Source of the DNA: Bacteroides sp.
Lineage (GTDB): Bacteria > Bacteroidota > Bacteroidia > Bacteroidales > Bacteroidaceae
Assembly (NCBI GenBank): GCA_017992695.1
Contig: JAGOOC010000016.1
Location: 1-54,844, forward strand
Reading direction: 5' to 3'
Length of the DNA stretch: 54,844 bases
Shown here: piece by piece, positions 9,849-18,517 of the stretch
Layout of the letters: each line of letters begins with the position of its first letter
How positions within the stretch are numbered: the stretch's first letter is position 1
Position numbers and translations under genes: made by a program
The notes under the pieces: generated by a model
Told to the model about the DNA's origin: nothing
What the model saw: only the letters and a program-made list of their open reading frames with translations
The model's database searches: none

Positions 9849-9866
9849 TCATCAGTTGTAATCATC
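9834..9866 (+). repeat. Three AATCATC heptamers at a 13-base period
   Basis: AATCATC occurs at 9834, 9847 and 9860, exactly 13 bases apart, spanning the stop codon of the GH78 gene and the short gap before GH28. CAACT and AGTTG between them could form a small hairpin. It may be a slippage product; no role is evident. Confidence 0.5.
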
Positions 9867-9883
9867 TTAATCTATTCATAACC

Positions 9884-11215
9884 ATGCGAATCATTTTTAT
9901 CTCTCTTCTCATGTTACTTTGCAGCATTCAGGTTTCGGCCGAACGAGTAGACATGAAATCCATCGGTGCCAAAGCCGATGGAAAGTCGATCAACACGAAG
10001 CTCATTCACACCACAATCACGCGGCTCAACGCCGCAGGAGGTGGTACCCTTTTCTTCCCTGCAGGCACCTATTTAACAGGTCCTATACGCATGAAGAGTA
10101 ACATTACCATTGAACTCGAAGCCGGAGCCACCTTGCTCTTTTCTGATAACTTCGATGATTATCTGCCTTTTGTCGAGGTACGTCACGAAGGAGTGATGAT
10201 GCAAAGCTTCTCTCCGCTTATCTACGCTGTAGATGCCGAGAATATCACCATCAAAGGAGAGGGTACACTCAGCGGACAAGGTAAAACCTGGTGGACAGAG
10301 TTCTTCAACGTTTTGGTCGATCTGCGTGATAACGGCATGCGTACCGTCAATAAATATCAGGGCATGTGGGAAAAGGCTAACGATGTCAAAGCACTGTATG
10401 TCGAGACCAACGAAGATTGGCACGGCACGCTTCAACGCCGTTTCTTCCGTCCACCGTTCATTCAGCCGCTGCGTTGTCGTAACGTTCGTATCGAAGGCGT
10501 TACCATTATCAACTCACCGTTTTGGACCATCAATCCTAACTTCTGTGATAATATAACAATCAAAGGGGTAACCATCAACAACCCACCGTCGCCCAATACG
10601 GATGGGATCAATCCCGAGTCGTGTTCCAATGTGCGCATCAGCGATTGCCACATTTCGGTAGGCGATGATTGCATTACCCTCAAAAGCGGACGCGATGCGC
10701 AAGCTCGTCGATTGAATAAACCTTGCGAAAACATTACCATCACTAACTGTACCATGCTCTCCGGACATGGAGGCGTGGTCATTGGCAGCGAGATGAGTGG
10801 CAGCGTGCGTCGGGTTACCATCTCCAATTGCATCTTCGACGGTACCGATCGAGGTATTCGTCTGAAATCGACTCGCGGACGAGGCGGAGTGGTAGAGGAC
10901 ATTCGTGTGAGCAACATTGTGATGCGTAACATCAAGAAGGAGGCTATCGTCTTTAACTTGAAATACAGTAAAATGCCCGACGAACCGAAAAGTGATCGCA
11001 CACCTGTGTTTCGTAACATTCACATCAGCGGCATGACGGCGACCGATGTGCAGACACCTATTATGGTAGTGGGTCTAGAAGAGGCACCTATCAGTGACAT
11101 TGTGCTGCGTGATATCCATGTGCAAGGTGGAAAGTTACCTTGTGTATTTGAGAACTGCGAGCGCATCACGTTGGATGACGTAATAGTGAACGGGAAAAAA
11201 GTAACAGCTCACTAA
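9884..11215 (+). CDS. Polygalacturonase-like glycoside hydrolase, family GH28
   Basis: 443 residues with signal peptide MRIIFISLLMLLCSIQVSA. It is a right-handed beta-helix with all GH28 active-site blocks: NTDG (about residue 237), GDD (about 260), GHGG (about 294) and RLK (about 325). The family hydrolyses alpha-1,4-galacturonate linkages in the pectin backbone. In this locus it would trim homogalacturonan exposed once RG-II side chains or methyl esters are gone, working with the methylesterase encoded immediately downstream (12-base gap). Exo or endo action cannot be told from sequence. Confidence 0.9.
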   Translation: MRIIFISLLMLLCSIQVSAERVDMKSIGAKADGKSINTKLIHTTITRLNAAGGGTLFFPAGTYLTGPIRMKSNITIELEAGATLLFSDNFDDYLPFVEVRHEGVMMQSFSPLIYAVDAENITIKGEGTLSGQGKTWWTEFFNVLVDLRDNGMRTVNKYQGMWEKANDVKALYVETNEDWHGTLQRRFFRPPFIQPLRCRNVRIEGVTIINSPFWTINPNFCDNITIKGVTINNPPSPNTDGINPESCSNVRISDCHISVGDDCITLKSGRDAQARRLNKPCENITITNCTMLSGHGGVVIGSEMSGSVRRVTISNCIFDGTDRGIRLKSTRGRGGVVEDIRVSNIVMRNIKKEAIVFNLKYSKMPDEPKSDRTPVFRNIHISGMTATDVQTPIMVVGLEEAPISDIVLRDIHVQGGKLPCVFENCERITLDDVIVNGKKVTAH

Positions 11216-11227
11216 TACAATTGATCA

Positions 11228-13210
11228 ATGAAACGACTTATCTTTCCACTGTTGTTGGCTGTTGCGTTACCCTTAGAGGCGCAGACACCTGTTTACGAGA
11301 ATCAGTTTACCCGTCCGCTGGGCGATGTGCTCTCCGATATTCAAACCCGGTTTGGCGTTCGCCTCAAATTCGATATCGATACAGTAGGCAAACGTCTTCC
11401 GTATGCCGATTTCCGCATACGTCCCTATTCGGTCGAGGAGTCGTTGACCAACGTCTTGGCTCCGTTCGACTATAAGTTCGTGAAACAGAACGAAAACCTT
11501 TATAAACTAAAGGCTTATGAATACCCACGCCGCACCGATAGCGATGGTGAAAAACTCCTCGCTTACCTTAGTACGCTGTATGCCGACAAACAAGCATGGG
11601 AGCAACGCGCCACTGTGCTGCGTGCCGAAGTACGTCAGCGATTGGGCGTTGATACGTTGTTAAACGCTTGCGTTCCTGCTCGTCCCATCCTTTCGAAAGT
11701 GCGTAAGTTCGATGGATACACCGTGCAGAACTTTGCACTCGAAACGTTACCGGGGCTCTATGTATGCGGCTCCATTTATGCTCCTCGTACCAAAGGTAAA
11801 CAGGCACTGATCATTTGTCCGAACGGACACTTCGGTGGCGGACGCTACCGAGAAGACCAACAGCAACGCATGGCAACACTGGCGCGCATGGGTGCGATAT
11901 GCGTCGATTACGATTTGTTTGGTTGGGGCGAATCGGCTTTTCAAGTGGGTAGTGCGGCTCATCGCAGCAGCGCGGCACACGTCATTCAAGCCATGAACGG
12001 ATTGGCTATTCTGGATTACCTGCTCGCTACCCATAAAGAGATTGACCCGAAACGCGTTGGTGTCAATGGTGGATCGGGTGGGGGTACCCAAGCCGTGTTA
12101 CTCAGCGTGCTCGACAATCGTTTTACAGCATTGGCTCCTGTGGTGAGTCTGGCGTCACATTTTGATGGCGGCTGCCCTTGCGAAAGCGGATTGCCTATTC
12201 AACTCGCAGGGGGTGGCACGTGCAACGCCGAACTGGCTGCCTTGTTCGCTCCACGTCCGCAACTCATCGTTTCGGATGGAGGCGACTGGACGGCAAGTGT
12301 ACCTACATTAGAGTTTCCCTACCTGCAGCGGGTCTACGGATTCTATGGTGCAACCGATAAGCTAACGAATGTGCACTTGCCCAAAGAGAAGCACGATTTT
12401 GGCCCCAACAAACGTCAGGCGGTTTACGACTTCTTCGCTTCAACCTTCCAACTCAATAAGAAGATGCTCGACGAAAGTAAGGTGACCATTGAGCCCGAAG
12501 AGGCGCTGTACAGTTTTCCGTTAGTAAAAGACTCAAAGCTATCCTCTCGTGATGCGTCAATGAGGCCTTTGCAACAAACGCCCGATCTCGCTAAGTATTT
12601 CGACAAAGAGCGCTATGCGCAGCTAAACTCCGATGCCTCTATTGAGAAGAAAGCAACCGAATGGGTCGCCTCGCTGGGCTTAACCAATGAAAAAGATGTC
12701 GGATTTGTGGTGACACTCATTTACAATCACCTGCGCAAGGTGCGCGATTGGCACAACGATCACCCCTATACAACGGTTCCCGAAGGTATCAATCCGCTCA
12801 CCGGTAAACCCTTGTCGAAACTCGATCGGGAGATGATAGCCGACTCGGCCATGCCTCGGGAAGTTCACGAGAAACTAATGAGCGGATTACGCAGAGTCTT
12901 AACTGAAGAGCAGGTCGAGCAAGTATTAGACAAATACACCGTTGGCAAGGTAGCGTTTACGCTGAAGGGTTATCAAGCCATTGTGCCCAACATCACTCCC
13001 AAGGAAGAGGCGTATATTCTTGAACAGCTAAAGCTGGCACGCGAACAAGCCATCGATTATAAGAGCATGAAGCAGATATCGGCTATCTTCGAAATCTACA
13101 AGACGAACTGCGAGCAATACCTGAATAACAATGGGCGCAACTGGCGACAAATGTTCAAGGATTATGTGAACAAACGCAAGGCGGAAAAGGAAGCAGAACA
13201 GAAGAACTGA
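11228..13210 (+). CDS. CE19-type pectin methylesterase with STN-like N-domain and DUF3826 C-domain
   Basis: 660 residues in three parts. After the signal peptide, residues about 25-95 (PLGDVLSDIQTRFGVRLKFD ... ESLTNVLAPFDYKFV) look like an STN (secretin/TonB short N-terminal) domain. About 110-420 is an alpha/beta hydrolase with the nucleophile elbow GGSGGG (Ser283), candidate acids Asp350/Asp353 and His389 in EKHDFG. About 475-650 resembles DUF3826 (LTEEQVEQVLDKYTVGKVAFTLKGY ... EQYLNNNGRNW). The hydrolase part matches the esterase from the B. thetaiotaomicron RG-II locus that, as I recall, removes methyl esters from backbone galacturonate and founded CE19. It is the last gene of the second unit; no terminator hairpin was seen before the next promoter-like element 11 bases on. 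Confidence 0.82.
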   Translation: MKRLIFPLLLAVALPLEAQTPVYENQFTRPLGDVLSDIQTRFGVRLKFDIDTVGKRLPYADFRIRPYSVEESLTNVLAPFDYKFVKQNENLYKLKAYEYPRRTDSDGEKLLAYLSTLYADKQAWEQRATVLRAEVRQRLGVDTLLNACVPARPILSKVRKFDGYTVQNFALETLPGLYVCGSIYAPRTKGKQALIICPNGHFGGGRYREDQQQRMATLARMGAICVDYDLFGWGESAFQVGSAAHRSSAAHVIQAMNGLAILDYLLATHKEIDPKRVGVNGGSGGGTQAVLLSVLDNRFTALAPVVSLASHFDGGCPCESGLPIQLAGGGTCNAELAALFAPRPQLIVSDGGDWTASVPTLEFPYLQRVYGFYGATDKLTNVHLPKEKHDFGPNKRQAVYDFFASTFQLNKKMLDESKVTIEPEEALYSFPLVKDSKLSSRDASMRPLQQTPDLAKYFDKERYAQLNSDASIEKKATEWVASLGLTNEKDVGFVVTLIYNHLRKVRDWHNDHPYTTVPEGINPLTGKPLSKLDREMIADSAMPREVHEKLMSGLRRVLTEEQVEQVLDKYTVGKVAFTLKGYQAIVPNITPKEEAYILEQLKLAREQAIDYKSMKQISAIFEIYKTNCEQYLNNNGRNWRQMFKDYVNKRKAEKEAEQKN

Positions 13211-13221
13211 TTGGCTTCCGT

Positions 13222-13254
13222 TTGAGTACAAACGTCCTTTCTATCCGTCTGTCT
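13222..13254 (+). promoter_or_regulatory. Bipartite promoter-like element, copy 3, upstream of GH95 gene
   Basis: TTGAGTACAA (13222-13231), 14 bases, CGTCTGTCTT (13246-13255). It lies only 60 bases before the GH95 ATG, so the start of transcription must be close behind it. That favours a promoter over a distant activator site. Confidence 0.78.
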
Positions 13255-13281
13255 TTTACTAAAAGACAACGTGATAGAAAA

Positions 13282-15795
13282 ATGAGAAAGAAATTACTTA
13301 TCGGATGCCTACTGTTGGCCTCCTCTTTGTCCCTCTCTGCGCAGGATTACAAACTGTGGTATGACCGCCCTGCGCAGGTGTGGACAGAAGCCCTTCCTTT
13401 GGGCAACGGCCGATTGGGCGCTATGCTCTTCGGCAACCCTGCTATGGAGCAGGTGCAACTCAACGAAGAGACTATCTGGGCCGGACGACCCAACAACAAC
13501 GCGAACCCCGATGCGTTGGAGTATATCCCCAAAGTGCGTCAACTGGTTTTTGAGGGAAAGTACCTCGAAGCACAAACCTTGGCTACCGAGAAGGTCATGG
13601 CAAAAACCAATTCGGGCATGCCTTACCAAAGCTTTGGCGACTTGCGCATCGCTTTTCCCGGACACACCCGTTACACCAATTATTACCGTGAGCTCAGTCT
13701 CGACTCGGCACGTGCCATCGTGCGTTACCAGGTCGATGGAGTGACCTATCAGCGCGAAGTGATTACCTCCTTTACCGATCAGGTAGTGATGATGCGCCTC
13801 ACAGCCTCACAGCCCGGCCGCATTACCTGTAATGCCTCACTTACCACCCCTCATCAAGATGTATTGATTGCCAGCGAAGCCAATACTACCGTCAGTCTCA
13901 CAGGCGTCTCCTCTTGGCACGAAGGACTCAAAGGCAAGGTCGAGTTCCAAGGACGACTCACCGCTACAGCCAAGGGCGGCACTACCTCTTGCATCGACGG
14001 CGTGCTGAGCATTGAAGGCGCCGATGAAGCGGTGATTTACGTATCTATTGCCACTAACTTCAACAACTACCAAGACATCAATGGCAATGCCTCCGAGCGT
14101 GCTTCCGATTACTTAACCAAAGCCGTAAAGCAATCCTATGAAGCGGCAAAGCAGTCGCATACTGCCTTTTTCTCTCGTTACATGAACCGCATGTCACTTC
14201 ATCTGGGAACCAATCCGGTGCCCGAGCTTACCACCGACTTGCGGGTGGAGCGTTTTAAAGAGACCCATGATGCTCATCTGGTAGCCACCTATTTTCAGTT
14301 CGGACGCTACCTCCTTATTTGCTCTTCGCAGCCCGGTGGACAACCGGCCAATCTGCAAGGCATCTGGAACGATAAACTATTCCCATCGTGGGATAGCAAA
14401 TACACCTGCAACATCAATGTCGAGATGAACTACTGGCCTGCCGAGGTGACCAACCTCAGCGAGTTGCATGAACCGCTGTTGCGCATGACCAAAGAGGTGA
14501 GCGAAACCGGCCGCGAAACGGCACGCATCATGTATGGTGCCGAGGGGTGGGTGTTGCATCACAATACCGATATTTGGCGCATCACCGGTGCGGTCGACAA
14601 AGCCCCTTCGGGCATGTGGCCCAGTGGTGGAGCCTGGCTTTGCCGCCATTTGTGGGAACGCTACCTGTACACAGGAGATCTCAAATTCCTGCGCGAAGCC
14701 TACCCCATCATGAAAGAGGCTGCCCGCTTCTTCGACGAGATTATGGTGAAGGAACCTACCACCGGATGGTTGGTGGTTTGCCCCAGTAACTCGCCCGAGA
14801 ATACCCATGCCGGTAGTGACGGCAAGGCTACCACCGCAGCCGGATGCACCATGGATAACCAGTTGGTGTTCGATCTCTGGACATCGGTGATCACCACCGC
14901 CAAGCTGCTACACACCGATGCCGACTTTGCCGCTCGTTTGCAACAACGTTTAGGCGAGATGGCCCCCATGCAGGTAGGACGTTGGGGGCAGCTACAGGAG
15001 TGGATGCACGACTGGGACTCTCCGGAGGATGTACACCGCCATGTGTCGCACTTATACGGACTTTTCCCCAGCAACCAGCTATCACCCTATCGCACCCCAG
15101 AGCTGTTTGATGCAGCCCGTACCTCACTCATTGCTCGTGGCGACCCCTCTACCGGTTGGAGTATGGGATGGAAGGTATGCCTTTGGGCACGCCTGCTCGA
15201 TGGCGACCACGCTTATAAGCTCATCAGTGAGCAACTCACGCTGGTGCGCAACGAGAAAAAGAAAGGGGGAACCTATCCCAACTTATTTGATGCACATCCG
15301 CCTTTTCAGATTGATGGAAACTTTGGCTGTGCAGCCGGCATTGCCGAGATGCTGATGCAGAGCCACGATGGCTTTATCTACCTGCTGCCTGCTCTGCCCT
15401 CTTATTGGAAAGAGGGTGAGATGAAAGGTGTAGTAGCTCGGGGTGGTTTCGAGCTCGATTTGAGTTGGAAAGAAGGGCAGATGAGTAGAGTGGTCATTAA
15501 ATCGCGCCATGGAGGCAATTTCCGCTTGCGCTCGCTCAACCCCGCATTGGGGGTACAACGCGTGCTTTCCACACCAAGAGGTTCTACTCACAAGAGCTTG
15601 ATTGGCAAACAGCAGAAGCTTAAACAAGCCAAAGGCGAGAATCCGAATCCGCTTTATGCTGTCCCAACCATTGCCGAACCATTGGTCAATGCGCATGCCA
15701 AACTGAATAAAGTAGAGCCGGTAGCTACCTATCTGTACGATCTGCCTACCCAAGCCGGAGCGCAATACGTCATTGAATTTAAAGCCAAGAGATAA
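13282..15795 (+). CDS. Glycoside hydrolase family GH95 (alpha-L-galactosidase/fucosidase)
   Basis: 837 residues from ATG 13282, which begins signal peptide MRKKLLIGCLLLASSLSLSAQ; the open frame back to 13222 has only a TTG and runs through the promoter-like element. The N-terminal beta-sandwich begins LWYDRPAQVWTEALPLGNGRLGAMLFG, the GH95 signature. The catalytic alpha-barrel includes NYWPAEVTNLSELHEP (about 382) and SGMWPSGGAWLC (about 444). Family members are alpha-1,2-L-fucosidases or alpha-L-galactosidases. In RG-II the target is terminal L-galactose of chain A, as I recall for the B. thetaiotaomicron enzyme. It is the first gene of the third unit (GH95-GH105-GH140-GH78/GH33). Confidence 0.9.
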   Translation: MRKKLLIGCLLLASSLSLSAQDYKLWYDRPAQVWTEALPLGNGRLGAMLFGNPAMEQVQLNEETIWAGRPNNNANPDALEYIPKVRQLVFEGKYLEAQTLATEKVMAKTNSGMPYQSFGDLRIAFPGHTRYTNYYRELSLDSARAIVRYQVDGVTYQREVITSFTDQVVMMRLTASQPGRITCNASLTTPHQDVLIASEANTTVSLTGVSSWHEGLKGKVEFQGRLTATAKGGTTSCIDGVLSIEGADEAVIYVSIATNFNNYQDINGNASERASDYLTKAVKQSYEAAKQSHTAFFSRYMNRMSLHLGTNPVPELTTDLRVERFKETHDAHLVATYFQFGRYLLICSSQPGGQPANLQGIWNDKLFPSWDSKYTCNINVEMNYWPAEVTNLSELHEPLLRMTKEVSETGRETARIMYGAEGWVLHHNTDIWRITGAVDKAPSGMWPSGGAWLCRHLWERYLYTGDLKFLREAYPIMKEAARFFDEIMVKEPTTGWLVVCPSNSPENTHAGSDGKATTAAGCTMDNQLVFDLWTSVITTAKLLHTDADFAARLQQRLGEMAPMQVGRWGQLQEWMHDWDSPEDVHRHVSHLYGLFPSNQLSPYRTPELFDAARTSLIARGDPSTGWSMGWKVCLWARLLDGDHAYKLISEQLTLVRNEKKKGGTYPNLFDAHPPFQIDGNFGCAAGIAEMLMQSHDGFIYLLPALPSYWKEGEMKGVVARGGFELDLSWKEGQMSRVVIKSRHGGNFRLRSLNPALGVQRVLSTPRGSTHKSLIGKQQKLKQAKGENPNPLYAVPTIAEPLVNAHAKLNKVEPVATYLYDLPTQAGAQYVIEFKAKR

Positions 15796-15835
15796 GAACA
15801 ACGAATAGTAAGAATAAATATATAAATTTGAAACA

Positions 15836-17047
15836 ATGAACAAAACGTTAGTACAATTAACCCTCTTGTGTTTGCTAGTAGCAGGCATATCCTCTTGTGG
15901 CGTGCGTCGCGCAGAGACCGCTTCGACCAACATGCAGTGGAGCGAACGCTTGGCTCGTTCAGAAATGGCTCGTTTCCCCGAACCATGGATGATAGAGAAA
16001 GCGAAGAAGCCTCGTTGGGGCTATACCCACGGACTGGTTGTAAAGTCGATGCTCGAAACCGCTAAACATACCGGAGACAGCACCTACTTTGCTTATGCCA
16101 AAATCTATGCCGATAGCGTGATTGATGCTAAAGGGCGCATCAATACCATGAAATATACCTCGTTCAATATCGATAACATCAATCCGGGTAAAATCCTTTT
16201 CGATCTTTACGCGAAGACCAAAGACAACCGCTATATGATTGCCATGGACACGCTTGTTAAGCAGATGACCGAGCACCCTCGCACCAGCGAAGGTGGTTAC
16301 TGGCACAAACTTAAATATGCCCACCAGATGTGGCTCGATGGTATATTCATGGCATCCCCCTTTTTGGCGCAATATGGCAAGGAGTTCAATCAACCTGCTC
16401 TTTTCGATGAAGCGGTACACCAGATACGCCTGATTGCCCAGAAAACCTACGACCCCGTTACCGGACTATATTACCATGCTTGGGACGAAAGTCGCACAGA
16501 GGGTTGGGCAAACAAAGAGACCGGATGCTCTTCCAACTTCTGGAGCCGTAGCATTGGCTGGTACGCTGCTGCCCTAGTCGATGTGCTTGAACAACTTCCC
16601 GTGCAAACAGCAGGTCGAGACAGTGTATTGTTTATCGCCAACAACTTGGCTGCTTCCCTTGTCAAATACCAAGATCCTAAAACGGGTGTATGGTATCAAG
16701 TCATTGATCAAGGAGATCGTGAAGGTAACTACCTCGAATCGTCGGCTTCGGCCCTGTTTGTCTACTTTCTGGCCAAAGCGGTGAACCAAGGTTACATTGA
16801 CAGCAGCTACAAATCGGTTGTGAACAAAGGGTTCGAGGGCATGATTAAGGAGTTTGTTAAAGAAGAAGCTGATGGTACCTATACCATCACCAGCTGCTGC
16901 GCTGTGGCAGGGTTGGGCGCAAGTGGTGACAAATACCGTGACGGATCGTATGCGTACTACCTGAGCGAGCCGGTGATCGATAATGACCCCAAGGCAGTAG
17001 GATCATTCATTCTGGCAGCTGTAGAGGTAGAGAAAATGAATCAATAA
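15836..17047 (+). CDS. Unsaturated glucuronyl/galacturonyl hydrolase, family GH105 (lipoprotein)
   Basis: 403 residues with a probable lipobox (GISSCG, Cys21). The fold is an (alpha/alpha)6 barrel of the GH88/GH105 type. Landmarks are WGYTHGLVVKSMLETA, GYWHKLKYAHQMWLDGIFMASPF (about 155-175, including a conserved Asp) and SNFWSRSIGWYAAALVDVLEQLP. The family hydrates and releases 4,5-unsaturated uronic acids from the non-reducing end of lyase products, which fits the PL1 encoded at 133. It sits between GH95 and GH140 with short gaps (40 and 21 bases), as part of one unit. Confidence 0.9.
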   Translation: MNKTLVQLTLLCLLVAGISSCGVRRAETASTNMQWSERLARSEMARFPEPWMIEKAKKPRWGYTHGLVVKSMLETAKHTGDSTYFAYAKIYADSVIDAKGRINTMKYTSFNIDNINPGKILFDLYAKTKDNRYMIAMDTLVKQMTEHPRTSEGGYWHKLKYAHQMWLDGIFMASPFLAQYGKEFNQPALFDEAVHQIRLIAQKTYDPVTGLYYHAWDESRTEGWANKETGCSSNFWSRSIGWYAAALVDVLEQLPVQTAGRDSVLFIANNLAASLVKYQDPKTGVWYQVIDQGDREGNYLESSASALFVYFLAKAVNQGYIDSSYKSVVNKGFEGMIKEFVKEEADGTYTITSCCAVAGLGASGDKYRDGSYAYYLSEPVIDNDPKAVGSFILAAVEVEKMNQ

Positions 17048-17068
17048 CACACTAAACTGAAGATAAAA

Positions 17069-18517
17069 ATGAATAAGAAACAACGCTTTTACCTTCTACT
17101 GGTTGCGCTCGTTATGTTGGCGCTACCGGTTGCAGCACAAAAGAACAATGCTAAAACGATCCTTCCATGGGAGAACGGCAAGCTTGTCGTATCCGAAGAG
17201 GGCCGTTACCTGAAACACGAAAACGGTACTCCTTTCTTTTGGTTGGGCGAAACCGGCTGGTTGTTACCCCAACGCCTCAATCGCGATGAAGCCGAATATT
17301 ACCTCGAACAGTGCAAGCGTCGCGGCTATAACGTGATTCAGGTGCAAACCATGAATAATGCCCCCTCGATGAATGCTTACGGTCACTATTCACTTGTCGA
17401 TGGTTACAACTTCAAAAACATTAACCAAAAGGGTGTTTACGGTTATTGGGATCACATGGATTACATCATCCGCACTGCTGCCCGCAAGGGCATGTACGTC
17501 GGCATGGTTTGCATCTGGGGTAGCCCGGTAGCCCGTAACGAAATGAATGTAGAACAAGCCCGCGCTTACGGTAAGTTTCTGGCCGAGCGTTACAAGAATG
17601 AGCCCAACGTGATTTGGTTCATTGGTGGCGATATCCGTGGGGATGTAAAAACAGCCGAATGGGAAGCCTTGGCTACCACCATTCGGGGCATCGACAAGAA
17701 TCATCTCATGACATTCCACCCCCGTGGGCGCACCACCTCGGCTACGTGGTTCAACGACGCTCCGTGGCTCGACTTCAATATGTTCCAAAGCGGACACCGT
17801 CGTTACGGACAACGCAAGGGCGATGGCGATTATCCTATTGAAGAGAACACCGAAGAGGATAACTGGCGCTTTGTAGAGCGTAGCATGGCGATGAGCCCCA
17901 TGAAACCCATCGTTGATGGCGAACCCATCTACGAAGAGATTCCGCAAGGTTTGCACGACGAGAACGAACTGTTGTGGAAAGACTACGACGTGCGTCGGTA
18001 TGCTTACTGGTCGGTTTTTGCCGGCTCTTTCGGGCATACTTATGGGCATAACTCCATTATGCAGTTCATCAAACCCGGTGTAGGTGGTGCTTACGGCGCC
18101 AAGAAACCGTGGTACGATGCACTTCAAGACCCCGGATTCAACCAAATGCAGTACCTCAAGAGACTGATGCTTGCGTTTCCCTATTTCGAGCGTGTGCCCG
18201 ATCAGAGCATCATTGCCGGAGTAAATGGCGAACGCTATGACCGCGCTATCGCTACCCGTGGCAACGATTACCTGATGGTGTACAACTACACCGGTCGCCC
18301 CATGCAGGTAGACCTCTCTAAGATTAGCGGAGCCAAGAAGAACGCTTGGTGGTTTACGGCCAAGAATGGCAAGCTCGAGTACATTGGCGAGTTCGACAGC
18401 AAGGTACACACGTTTCAACACGATAGTGGATACAGCAGTGGCAGCGATCAGGTGTTGATTGTGGTTGATTCCGCCAAAGAGTATGTGAAGAAAGATTGGA
18501 CTGAACTACCCGTATGA
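17069..18517 (+). CDS. Apiosidase, family GH140
   Basis: 482 residues with signal peptide MNKKQRFYLLLVALVMLALPVAA. It has a DUF4038-type (beta/alpha)8 barrel (about 30-400) and a C-terminal beta domain. Asp188 in FIGGDIRG and Glu285 in VDGEPIYE sit one residue after the catalytic pair that I recall for B. thetaiotaomicron GH140 (Asp187, Glu284), which strongly supports the family. GH140 cleaves between apiose and backbone galacturonate, releasing RG-II chains A and B in one step. Its stop codon overlaps the start of the next gene in an ATGA arrangement, implying translational coupling. Confidence 0.92.
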   Translation: MNKKQRFYLLLVALVMLALPVAAQKNNAKTILPWENGKLVVSEEGRYLKHENGTPFFWLGETGWLLPQRLNRDEAEYYLEQCKRRGYNVIQVQTMNNAPSMNAYGHYSLVDGYNFKNINQKGVYGYWDHMDYIIRTAARKGMYVGMVCIWGSPVARNEMNVEQARAYGKFLAERYKNEPNVIWFIGGDIRGDVKTAEWEALATTIRGIDKNHLMTFHPRGRTTSATWFNDAPWLDFNMFQSGHRRYGQRKGDGDYPIEENTEEDNWRFVERSMAMSPMKPIVDGEPIYEEIPQGLHDENELLWKDYDVRRYAYWSVFAGSFGHTYGHNSIMQFIKPGVGGAYGAKKPWYDALQDPGFNQMQYLKRLMLAFPYFERVPDQSIIAGVNGERYDRAIATRGNDYLMVYNYTGRPMQVDLSKISGAKKNAWWFTAKNGKLEYIGEFDSKVHTFQHDSGYSSGSDQVLIVVDSAKEYVKKDWTELPV

